Source: Verrucomicrobiota bacterium (GTDB taxonomy: Bacteria > Verrucomicrobiota > Verrucomicrobiia > Verrucomicrobiales > DEV007). From it: a DNA stretch of 5,040 nt. A program made the translations under genes and the position numbers. The DNA lies in assembly GCA_027618625.1 (NCBI GenBank), contig JAQCER010000346.1, positions 1-5,040 on the forward strand. The letters run 5' to 3'. This document shows, in pieces, positions 1-5,040 of this stretch. The notes below the pieces were generated by a model. That model saw only the letters and a list, made by a program, of their open reading frames with translations. It had not been told where the DNA came from and searched no databases. How positions within the stretch are numbered: the stretch's first letter is position 1; each line of letters begins with the position of its first letter.

Positions 1-233
1 GGTGGAATCGCGCAACCTTCACGTGAACGGATCGTGAAGAATTCATTACGGCTTTTGTTGCTATAGCCTATCACGGGAGGGCTTTGCAAGCAGAATTTAC
101 GCTAAAACATACAGATCGAATTGCGGACTTAAAGAAGCCTCCCTTTGCGACGGTCTTCAATGCCCCTGCCGAAGCGGCCTTGCACTCGCTCGTTGCAGAA
201 ATCCAGCGCAGCGGCGGCGGATTTCCTCGCCTT
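1..233. other. Left-edge stretch with no supportable gene
   Basis: All three plus-strand frames are closed by stops within the first 66 bases (TGA at 24, TGA at 35, TAG at 64), so at most about 21 C-terminal residues of an incoming plus-strand gene could be present, and nothing identifies which frame. The minus strand has many stops, and its only longer open stretch has no sensible start. A plus-strand TTG ORF starting at 84 has a purine-rich GGGAGGG just ahead of it. However, it runs antisense through the zinc-ribbon gene and its protein has no recognisable features. No strong terminator was seen after the minus-strand gene that ends at 234. Confidence 0.55.
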
Positions 234-467
234 TCACTGAAGATCAGACGCCAATACAGACTGGCGGGGGCGCTGACCGAGAATTTGCGCTTGAGCGACT
301 ACACAGTCTTCATCGAACTCGTAGCGGTAACTGTGGCAATTGGGACAGATTGCTGTCTTTGCTTCTACAATCGATTCACATCCCAGACAAACCTTATACT
401 TCGCCGGGTTCCGGACGATGCGGTCAGCTTGTCGTGCTCTGTTTTCCAATGAATCGGCGTCTGGCAT
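234..467 (-). CDS. Small four-cysteine zinc-ribbon protein (77 aa), hypothetical
   Basis: This encodes a 77-residue cytoplasmic protein with no signal peptide or membrane segment. Residues 1-24 are polar and rich in Arg, Asp and Asn (a likely helix). They are followed by one zinc ribbon built from two CxxC knuckles: Cys27/Cys30 (CLGC) and Cys41/Cys44 (CPNC), with His45 and Tyr residues after the second. The C-terminal third has an extra Cys55 and a Gln/Arg-rich tail. The four-Cys spacing (2-10-2) is typical of rubredoxin-like zinc ribbons that bind Zn and contact nucleic acid or protein. I recall similar short proteins from Verrucomicrobiota, but no function is known to me. The ATG at 467 is chosen because it gives a compact ORF, although no clear Shine-Dalgarno precedes it. 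It lies 91 bases downstream of rpsT on the same strand, so it could be read from the rpsT promoter. The role is unknown. The cysteine pattern makes it very unlikely to be a chance ORF. Confidence 0.8.
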   Translation of the reverse strand: MPDADSLENRARQADRIVRNPAKYKVCLGCESIVEAKTAICPNCHSYRYEFDEDCVVAQAQILGQRPRQSVLASDLQ

Positions 468-497
468 GAAGAGACACTACTCCCCAAGCAGAATTTT

Positions 498-539
498 TCA
501 AGAGCGATTCGTGAAATTAAGAGAAATTTTCGTTCTTGA
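498..539. repeat. Imperfect inverted repeat between rpsT and the zinc-ribbon gene
   Basis: The arms TCAAGAGCGA (498-507) and TCGTTCTTGA (530-539) pair over 10 bases with one G/T mismatch. The mismatch is a G-U wobble in plus-strand RNA and an A-C mismatch in minus-strand RNA. The 22-base interior is AT-rich and can partly fold on itself. T-rich and A-rich flanks (494-498 and 541-545) could extend the base pairing. In the rpsT direction there is no U-run directly after the stem, so it is not a standard intrinsic terminator. It could be an attenuating or mRNA-processing structure between the two minus-strand genes. Confidence 0.35.
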
Positions 540-558
540 TAAAAACTATGGAAACTGC

Positions 559-825
559 TCAGGAATTCAGCACTTTTACCCGAGAGGAGAAGATCGCTTT
601 GACGCGGCTGGAAGAATTCCTGTGGCTTAAATTGGCCTTCACGCTCCGGTCAACGATCGATATATATTCTCTGTAACGCGACTCGGCGTCGCTGCCGTTG
701 CCACTGTCCAGTGCAGCGACAAGGGCCTTGCGAGCCCCCTTGATGCGAGACTTAAGTGCCCTATTACGAGCGTTGCGTACCTTATTTTGACGGACGCGTT
801 TGAGTGCAGATCTTGTGTTAGCCAT
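559..825 (-). CDS. rpsT: 30S ribosomal protein S20
   Basis: S20 is a primary 16S rRNA-binding protein of the small ribosomal subunit, which it helps assemble in the cytoplasm. The 88-residue product matches the usual length of the family (about 85-90). It shows the family signature: an N-terminal MANTRSALKRVRQ segment, a highly basic first helix rich in Arg and Lys (residues 8-34), a more acidic middle, and a C-terminal block with HRN followed by SRVKA that corresponds to the conserved HKNxAxRxK segment of other S20 proteins. The ATG at 825 is supported by a purine-rich RBS (AAGGAAG) just upstream and by the conserved MAN start. It is divergent from murA, and a strong promoter lies in the shared gap. 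In many bacteria S20 represses its own translation. Nothing here directly shows that, although the predicted leader is short. There is no sign of damage. Confidence 0.96.
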   Translation of the reverse strand: MANTRSALKRVRQNKVRNARNRALKSRIKGARKALVAALDSGNGSDAESRYREYISIVDRSVKANLSHRNSSSRVKAIFSSRVKVLNS

Positions 826-827
826 TT

Positions 828-834
828 CTTCCTT
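828..834 (-). promoter_or_regulatory. Ribosome binding site of rpsT
   Basis: On the minus strand AAGGAAG lies two bases before the ATG at 825, with the AAGGA core ending four bases from the start codon. This is the clearest Shine-Dalgarno in the window and fits a highly translated gene. The other genes here lack one this good. Confidence 0.7.
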
Positions 835-847
835 AGGTGCGGCGGTG

Positions 848-875
848 ATCTTACCGGCGGAATTCCCGCTGTCAA
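848..875 (-). promoter_or_regulatory. Sigma70-like promoter of rpsT
   Basis: Reading the minus strand there is a perfect -35 box TTGACA (870-875), a 16-base spacer and a -10 box TAAGAT (848-853). Transcription would begin near 840-842 and leave a leader of only about 16 bases that includes the RBS. Upstream of the -35 box, 884-895 is made of A/T blocks (AAAACCTTAAAA on the minus strand), resembling an UP element as found at strong ribosomal promoters. The spacer also contains a short inverted repeat (GCGG at 857-860, CCGC at 866-869) around AATTC, which may be chance. No equally good promoter is visible for murA in the same gap. Confidence 0.7.
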
Positions 876-1019
876 GCGGTGCATTTTAAGGTTTTCGCGT
901 GCCAGCGATAGAATCTCTTTTTGCATCCCCCTCCCTGTCCGCCTATCACTTACGGCCTCCGGCGGCCCGTTTTGCAATCGATGTGGGCGACCGGCACTCA
1001 ATCTACCCGATACTCTCTC

Positions 1020-2282
1020 ATGGAAAAACTCGTTGTAACAGGCGGCCCGGAGCTGAACGGCTCCATCAGCGTCAGTGGCTCAAAAAATGCATCGCTCCCG
1101 ATTCTGGCAGCCACACTGCTGACACGCGAGCCCTGCACCATCCGCCGCGTACCCGATGTGAGTGACACCAATTACATGCTGCAAATCCTGCGCAGCCTGG
1201 GTGCCGAAGTCGAGCGGGCAAGCGGAACGGTGACCGTCTGCGCCGAAAATATCCACGCCGAGGCCCCTTACGATCTGGTGCGCAAAATGCGGGCATCCAT
1301 TTGCGTCATGGGCCCGCTGCTGGCCCGTTTGCTGGAGGCTCGCGTGTCCCTGCCTGGGGGATGTATCATCGGTGATCGTCCGGTCGATCTGCACCTGAAG
1401 GGTCTTGCGGAGCTGGGCGCAGACGTTTCCGTTGCCGGTGGCGACATTATCATCAAAGCCGAGAATGGCCTGCACGGGAAAAGGGTTCACCTTTTTGGCA
1501 AACACGGTCCCACGGTGCTCGGAACAGACAATTTGCTCATGGCCGCGACTCTGGCCAAGGGAACCACCATTATCGAGGAAGCAGCGTGCGAGCCGGAGGT
1601 CATTGACCTCGTCGAATTTTTGAACCGGATGGGTGCAAAAATCCACGGCGCCGGCACGCGAACGATCACTGTCGAAGGTGTCGGGCAATTGCACGGGGCC
1701 GACCACCCCGTCATTCCAGACCGCATCGAGGCAGGGACGTTCGTCATTGCTGCAGCCATGGCAGGAAAAAAGGTGACCGTGCGCCGGGCTCGTGCCGAGC
1801 ACTTGGAATCCCTCTTCGCAGTCCTGCGCGAGAGCGGGTACAAAATCGATGTCGACGGCGACCGCATTACCACCGGTCGCATCGATAATCCTACCGGTTG
1901 CGAATTGATCACTGAACCGTACCCAGGATTTCCGACCGACATGCAGGCCCAGCTCACGTCTCTCTTTGCCACCGTCCCAGGCATCAGCGTCGTGACCGAG
2001 AAAATTTTCCCACAACGTTTCATGCACGTGGCGGAACTCAACCGCATGGGCGCCAACATCCAGCTGGAAGGTGCCACCGCCATTATCAAGGGCGTCAAGA
2101 AACTCAGTGGAGCCCCCGTCATGGCCAGCGACCTCCGCGCCTCGGCTGCTCTCGTGCTCGCCGGCCTCTGCGCGGAAGGCGAGACGGAGATCAACCGCCT
2201 GTATCACATCGATCGAGGATACGAACACATCGACGAGAAACTCATGGAGCTTGGTGCGGACATGCGCCGCGAGAACGCGTGA
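1020..2282 (+). CDS. murA: UDP-N-acetylglucosamine 1-carboxyvinyltransferase (MurA)
   Basis: This enzyme transfers enolpyruvate from phosphoenolpyruvate to the 3-OH of UDP-N-acetylglucosamine, the first committed step of peptidoglycan synthesis, in the cytoplasm. The product has 420 residues (E. coli MurA: 419) and folds as two inside-out alpha/beta barrel domains. Visible active-site residues are Lys22-Asn23 (GSKNA), Arg91, catalytic Cys115 in PGGC, Arg120 (DRPVD), Asp307 in FPTDMQAQ (E. coli Asp305), Arg373 in DLRAS and Arg399 in HIDRGY. Because Cys115 is kept rather than replaced by Asp, fosfomycin sensitivity at the target is expected. The ATG at 1020 is chosen because MEKLVVTGG aligns with the family start. 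An in-frame TTG at 921 would add 33 Pro/Arg-rich residues unlike MurA. There is no clear Shine-Dalgarno before the ATG, nor an obvious promoter in the 194-base gap to rpsT. Its TGA overlaps the GTG of the patatin gene. Confidence 0.97.
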   Translation: MEKLVVTGGPELNGSISVSGSKNASLPILAATLLTREPCTIRRVPDVSDTNYMLQILRSLGAEVERASGTVTVCAENIHAEAPYDLVRKMRASICVMGPLLARLLEARVSLPGGCIIGDRPVDLHLKGLAELGADVSVAGGDIIIKAENGLHGKRVHLFGKHGPTVLGTDNLLMAATLAKGTTIIEEAACEPEVIDLVEFLNRMGAKIHGAGTRTITVEGVGQLHGADHPVIPDRIEAGTFVIAAAMAGKKVTVRRARAEHLESLFAVLRESGYKIDVDGDRITTGRIDNPTGCELITEPYPGFPTDMQAQLTSLFATVPGISVVTEKIFPQRFMHVAELNRMGANIQLEGATAIIKGVKKLSGAPVMASDLRASAALVLAGLCAEGETEINRLYHIDRGYEHIDEKLMELGADMRRENA

Positions 2283-3109
2283 ATGGCTCTGGCCTAGCAC
2301 TTTGCCTTGGCTCCAGCTTCCGTGGATACTACGCACACTGCGGATTCCTGGCAGAGATCAGCCACTGCCCAACTCAGCCTGCAAAAATAGTCGGCGCGTC
2401 GGCAGGAGCCATCGCCAGCCTCCTGTATGCGGGTGGCTGGCGCGGCGAAGAGTTGCTCCAATTCATCACTGCCAGCGGGCTGACGCGTTCCTTTTTTGAC
2501 TGGGGTTTCCTCCTGCGGATTCCTGGAGTGCTCACCCACCTTCGCGGCACTGGCATTTTTACCGGCAATGGCGCGATCACCTACCTGCGCAAGCATCTGG
2601 GGCCAATGCGGCTCGAAGACCTCCGTGAGCCGCAGCTCGGCATCGCCGTCACCGATCTCCTCGGCGGCCAGGCGCTATTGGTCAGCCACGGTGACGCGAT
2701 CGAATACGCCGTCGCCAGTTGCATGGTGCCTGGCCTGTTCCGCGCTCGCGCAATCGATGGCCGACTTCTGTGGGACGGTGGCCTGGCTCACGATCTGCCA
2801 TTCCAACGTTTCATCGAAGACCCTGACATCCATACCATTGTTCTTCACCGCGTTGAACACACGCGCAGAAATCCATCCGCATCGAGCGGAGCCTGGAACA
2901 TGACACGTGGTATCTCCGCCACTCACGCGATCATCGCCAATGAACTCAATGCCCGCCGCAAGGAACTGGTGGCAATGAAGGGCAAACGCATCATCGAATA
3001 CGTTACCGTAACTCCCCATCCCGGACTGACCCATAAACATCAGCACAGACTGATCGATGCTGGCCGACACACCGGGCGGCAGGCAGCAAAGGAACTTACA
3101 TGTGTTTAG
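2279..3109 (+). CDS. Patatin-like phospholipase family protein
   Basis: This is a 276-residue serine hydrolase of the patatin/NTE type, which cleaves acyl ester bonds of phospholipids or related lipids with a Ser-Asp dyad. Motifs appear in family order: an oxyanion loop LGSSFRG near residues 10-16, the nucleophile elbow GASAG with Ser41 (39-43), a block AVASCMVPGLF (144-154) equal to the usual A-x-A-S-x-x-x-P-x-x-F, and DGG with catalytic Asp166 (166-168) followed by LAHDLP. The loop is unusual, with two Ser replacing the Gly of the standard GGGxxRG. Arg15 and Gly16 are kept. No signal peptide or transmembrane segment is evident, so it is probably cytosolic or peripheral at the inner membrane. 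GTG at 2279 is the start because it places the loop at the usual distance from the N-terminus and overlaps the murA stop (GTGA), suggesting coupled translation from a murA transcript. No strong Shine-Dalgarno is seen. The true substrate is unknown. Confidence 0.87.
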   Translation: MNGSGLALCLGSSFRGYYAHCGFLAEISHCPTQPAKIVGASAGAIASLLYAGGWRGEELLQFITASGLTRSFFDWGFLLRIPGVLTHLRGTGIFTGNGAITYLRKHLGPMRLEDLREPQLGIAVTDLLGGQALLVSHGDAIEYAVASCMVPGLFRARAIDGRLLWDGGLAHDLPFQRFIEDPDIHTIVLHRVEHTRRNPSASSGAWNMTRGISATHAIIANELNARRKELVAMKGKRIIEYVTVTPHPGLTHKHQHRLIDAGRHTGRQAAKELTCV

Positions 3110-3591
3110 TCAAGCAAGGCGATTACCGCTGCGCCCACGAGCTCTGCCGCGAGCACGACTTCGGCGGTGCCCAGATCTGCGAACCCGCGGCTCGCGGGGA
3201 CATAGCCGTTCACGGTATCGCGTTCGTTCGAGGTGATCTCCTGCCTCGGTTTGATCGTCTTCGCCATCTGTAGCAGTTCATCGCCATCGAGCCAGACGGC
3301 CTTGCATGCAGCGCAAAGATCAATCGGGACGTGATCATGGATGCGCGGCAGCAATTCGGCGTTGCATTCGAGACAATGGATCGGCTCTTCGTGAATCACC
3401 GGCGTTCGAGGGTCGAGCGTCGGGTTCCTGCTCAAGGTACGCGCCGCTTGTGCCTTGAGAGAAAGCAGGAATGTCCGAGGGATCCAAAGTCCCCGGCAGG
3501 CCGTGCAATGATGGAATTCACCAACTCCGTGCGGATGGCTGACCAGAGGTTCCTTGTCGACCGGGCAGAGCAATGTGGCTGATTCACTCAT
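3106..3591 (-). CDS. Double TFIIB-type zinc-ribbon protein (161 aa)
   Basis: This encodes a protein with two zinc ribbons of the zf-TFIIB type (CPxCxxxL ... CxxCxGxWLDxxEL). The first has Cys9, Cys29 and Cys32 (CTACRGLWI), but Asp12 stands where the second Cys would be (CPVDKEPL). Such a CPxD variant occurs in this family. The second is complete: Cys73/Cys76 (CLEC) and Cys93/Cys96 (CAAC), followed by KAVWLDGDEL. Residues 110-135 are a polar linker. The last 21 residues are hydrophobic with two Glu (VVLAAELVGAAVIALL) and may form an amphipathic or weakly membrane-associated helix. Proteins of this type are widespread in bacteria and mostly uncharacterised; metal binding is likely and nucleic-acid binding possible. 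The ATG at 3591 gives the ribbon its usual distance from the N-terminus. No clear Shine-Dalgarno is present. It converges on the patatin gene with a 4-base overlap, leaving no room for a terminator between them. The biological role is unknown. Confidence 0.85.
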   Translation of the reverse strand: MSESATLLCPVDKEPLVSHPHGVGEFHHCTACRGLWIPRTFLLSLKAQAARTLSRNPTLDPRTPVIHEEPIHCLECNAELLPRIHDHVPIDLCAACKAVWLDGDELLQMAKTIKPRQEITSNERDTVNGYVPASRGFADLGTAEVVLAAELVGAAVIALLD

Positions 3592-3654
3592 TTATCGATG
3601 GTGACCAGGATGATGTATTCAATCCATCCATATCTCCGGCGGATGCCAGGCGTT

Positions 3655-3685
3655 CTAAACGGGATACTCATCGTATCTCGTTTAG
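3655..3685. repeat. 13-bp inverted repeat in the spacer upstream of the zf-TFIIB gene
   Basis: The left arm CTAAACGGGATAC (3655-3667) and right arm GTATCTCGTTTAG (3673-3685) pair over 13 positions around a 5-base loop TCATC, with a single G/T mismatch. In plus-strand RNA that is a G-U wobble, so the stem is complete; in minus-strand RNA it is an A-C mismatch. It lies 64 bases upstream of the zf-TFIIB start and about 50 bases downstream of the beta-helix gene stop. No T-run follows on either strand, so a standard intrinsic terminator is not supported. It could be an operator for a dimeric regulator, a 5' UTR structure, or a Rho-independent stop lacking a U-tract. The symmetry is clear; the role is inferred only. 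Confidence 0.55.
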
Positions 3686-3716
3686 CTCGTTTGCCGTCCG
3701 CTGAATTGTCCGTTTC

Positions 3717-3733
3717 GCTGGGTTCAACCCAGC
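3717..3733 (-). terminator. Hairpin just after the beta-helix gene stop, possible terminator
   Basis: GCTGGGTT (3717-3724) and AACCCAGC (3726-3733) are perfect complements around one base, realistically folding as a 6-bp GC-rich stem (GCTGGG/CCCAGC) with a 5-base loop. It begins two bases after the TAG of the beta-helix gene in the direction of transcription. The sequence after it (GAAACGGACAA) has no U-run, so termination is uncertain. It may instead protect the mRNA 3' end or act together with the inverted repeat at 3655-3685. Confidence 0.45.
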
Positions 3734-3735
3734 AG

Positions 3736-5040
3736 CTAGAAGGATGGCCGCTCTGAGAAGGCAGCTTCCCGAATTTCGGAGGCGGAGAGGACGCCGAATC
3801 CGGCTTTGTTGTAGTTCTTGTCGTTGGCAAAAATGCGGGCGAGCCCTGAGGCGGTGACGTTGCCACCAGCGTCGACTTGAATGTTCTGCGCGGCGAGGAT
3901 GGCTTCGGGAGTATTGAGCTTCACCTGACCACGAAAGTGAAGATTCGAAACACCTTCCGCATACAGTTGGATCAGGCGATTCGCGTTCATCGTGCTGTTG
4001 TCGATGATGATCGAGTCACCATTGGTGCCAAACGCCCGCATGCGAATCGTGTCCGCAGAGATGGTCGAATTCATGACGTTGATCACGCTGTTGGCGTCAG
4101 CCGTTCCAGTGTCGATCAGCACTTCGCCGGCATTTGCGGTGAGAACGGAGTTGAGAACCTCCACTTTGCCACCTGCAGACAACAGGGCAATATTGCCAGC
4201 GAGCGATGCAAGTTGGGATGAATCGGTAATGGCGATGGTCACACCGTCCGACAGCACTTCGATGTCGTTCCTGGCTTCAACAGTTGAGCGCTCAACGGTC
4301 AGCCCCTTGGAATCGAGCTCGATGGATCCGTCGGACGCGGCTCCCAACTGACCAGATGAGGTAGCGCTCACAGTACTGTCTTCGATGAGGATGGAGCCAT
4401 TCGGCGCCAGCAGCTGAATCTCCTCTGTTGCGTTTCCACCGAGGGTGGAGCTCTTAATGTTGATTGCATCAGAGCGATGGGGCTCGACTACCGTTGCTTC
4501 AGCAGATGTGCTGCTGGAGAAGAGTTGAATCGAGCGGGCGCTTCTGCTGCCGGAGCCGAATGCGGAATCAAAGACTTCGACGAATACTCCAGGCCCATTG
4601 CCACCCAAGAGGATGTCGCCAGGCACATTGATGGTAGAACGTGTGACGTCTACCGGGAAGTCTGGAAAAGGGATCCATGGCGCACGCGGACTGCCGGACG
4701 GCAGCGCGTCATGGATGCTGCTGATCGTCAGGTCTCCAGCCTCAAGCGTCATCGAAGTCAAGTTGACGACTCCGGAAAAAGAGCCGATGTGGAGGGGAGC
4801 ATCTCCAAGATTGATCGAATTCTGCCCGAGGGAAACATCCTGCCCGCGGAGATGCATTTCACGATCACTCGTGATGTTTCCGGAGACATCGATGATTCCG
4901 TCCGGGGCCTCGATCGTCAATGGGCCGGGGAGGGTGACGTCTCCTGAAAATGCGAGGTCGGCATCCTTCGCAGGATTTGGATTAATCAGGAAGAAAGAAC
5001 CATCGGAAGAAGGGAGTTGCCCAAACCCTGGAGTGAAGAT
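3736..5040 (-). CDS. C-terminal part of a secreted repetitive beta-helix protein (partial)
   Basis: The frame is open from the TAG at 3736 to the right edge, so the true start lies beyond the window. 434 residues are visible. The first codon of the longest internal start (TTG at 4920) is in the middle of the gene, and 40 further residues, including SFFLINPNP, are readable upstream of it. The protein is rich in Ser, Thr, Gly, Asn and Ala, nearly free of Cys, and shows alternating hydrophobic residues. Short rungs [DN]-S-T-[VIM]-x-A recur every 22-30 residues from about residue 195 to 354. This is the pattern of a right-handed parallel beta-helix, as in filamentous-haemagglutinin-like adhesins and other exported surface proteins. 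The tail (residues 395-434) is less repetitive, with KNYNKAGFGVL and a terminal RPSF. No LPxTG, PEP-CTERM or autotransporter barrel is seen. Surface location and adhesion are inference; the N-terminal export signal cannot be seen. Confidence 0.75.
   Translation of the reverse strand: MFTPGFGQLPSSDGSFFLINPNPAKDADLAFSGDVTLPGPLTIEAPDGIIDVSGNITSDREMHLRGQDVSLGQNSINLGDAPLHIGSFSGVVNLTSMTLEAGDLTISSIHDALPSGSPRAPWIPFPDFPVDVTRSTINVPGDILLGGNGPGVFVEVFDSAFGSGSRSARSIQLFSSSTSAEATVVEPHRSDAINIKSSTLGGNATEEIQLLAPNGSILIEDSTVSATSSGQLGAASDGSIELDSKGLTVERSTVEARNDIEVLSDGVTIAITDSSQLASLAGNIALLSAGGKVEVLNSVLTANAGEVLIDTGTADANSVINVMNSTISADTIRMRAFGTNGDSIIIDNSTMNANRLIQLYAEGVSNLHFRGQVKLNTPEAILAAQNIQVDAGGNVTASGLARIFANDKNYNKAGFGVLSASEIREAAFSERPSF
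3979..4458 (-). repeat. Degenerate protein-level repeats, beta-helix rungs
   Basis: Within the beta-helix gene seven rungs can be aligned by eye: IKSSTLGGN, IEDSTVSAT, VERSTVEAR, ITDSSQLAS, VLNSVLTAN, VMNSTISAD and IDNSTMNAN. They start 24, 30, 22, 24, 27 and 24 residues apart. Between them lie hydrophobic stretches such as IQLLAPNGSI, IALLSAGGKV and IQLYAEG. The DNA itself is not a tight tandem repeat, so the copies are old and diverged. A weaker rung, VTRSTINVP, occurs further toward the N-terminus. Confidence 0.65.

Noticed and set aside
1..66. Possible 21-residue C-terminal end of an incoming plus-strand gene (frame 1, TAG at 64)
   Set aside because: Any random frame can stay open this long, and the other two plus frames also end nearby; there is no motif to choose between them.
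84..452. 122-residue plus-strand ORF with a GGGAGGG before a TTG start
   Set aside because: More than half of it is antisense to the four-Cys zinc-ribbon gene, the start is TTG with only two bases between it and the purine run, and the protein has no recognisable feature.
904..913. TAGAAT as a possible -10 box for murA
   Set aside because: No credible -35 box lies 16-18 bases upstream, so it was not listed as a promoter.
921..1019. 33-residue N-terminal extension of MurA from a TTG
   Set aside because: The extension is Pro/Arg-rich and unlike any MurA, and the ATG at 1020 puts Lys22, Arg91, Cys115 and Arg120 at exactly the E. coli numbering.
1487..2194. 235-residue minus-strand ORF opposite murA
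   Set aside because: It is another antisense shadow of murA, with Ser/Pro/Arg-rich low-complexity sequence and no RBS or motif.
1080..2336. 418-residue minus-strand ORF opposite murA
   Set aside because: murA is certain from its catalytic residues. The antisense frame is open because of GC-rich codon use, is rich in His/Asp/Gly with no family features, and overlaps the whole gene.
3877..4947. Plus-strand ORFs of 114, 119 and 156 residues opposite the beta-helix gene
   Set aside because: They are antisense to a long open frame with clear protein repeats, and show no domain, RBS or consistent composition.

Overview
The window looks like chromosomal DNA from a Gram-negative bacterium, most likely of the Verrucomicrobiota. 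That placement is an inference from protein style: a short four-cysteine zinc-ribbon protein beside rpsT, and a large secreted beta-helix protein of the kind common in that phylum. It has not been tested by a search. Coding is dense and moderately GC-rich. Several genes lack an obvious Shine-Dalgarno sequence. No tRNA, rRNA, CRISPR array, insertion sequence, phage gene or resistance gene was seen.

Layout, left to right. Positions 1-233 hold no gene I can support. On the minus strand follow a 77-residue zinc-ribbon protein (234-467) and, upstream of it, rpsT for ribosomal protein S20 (559-825). rpsT has a good RBS and a strong sigma70-like promoter at 848-875. Divergently on the plus strand lies murA (1020-2282), which makes the first committed precursor of peptidoglycan. 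Its stop overlaps by 4 bases the GTG start of a patatin-like phospholipase gene (2279-3109). That gene runs tail to tail, again with a 4-base overlap, into a minus-strand gene for a double TFIIB-type zinc-ribbon protein (3106-3591). A spacer of about 144 bases (3592-3735) contains two inverted repeats. The right quarter (3736 to the edge) is the C-terminal part of a minus-strand gene for a repetitive, probably secreted right-handed beta-helix protein whose start lies outside the window.

Functionally this is mainly housekeeping sequence (translation and cell-wall synthesis) with less familiar neighbours. murA and the patatin gene are probably co-transcribed and translationally coupled, which would tie a membrane-lipid or acyl-ester hydrolase to peptidoglycan precursor synthesis. 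That link is suggested only by gene arrangement. I found no convincing new multi-gene system. The points most worth a second look are the murA-patatin coupling, the altered oxyanion loop of the patatin, the 13-bp inverted repeat at 3655-3685, and the beta-helix protein.
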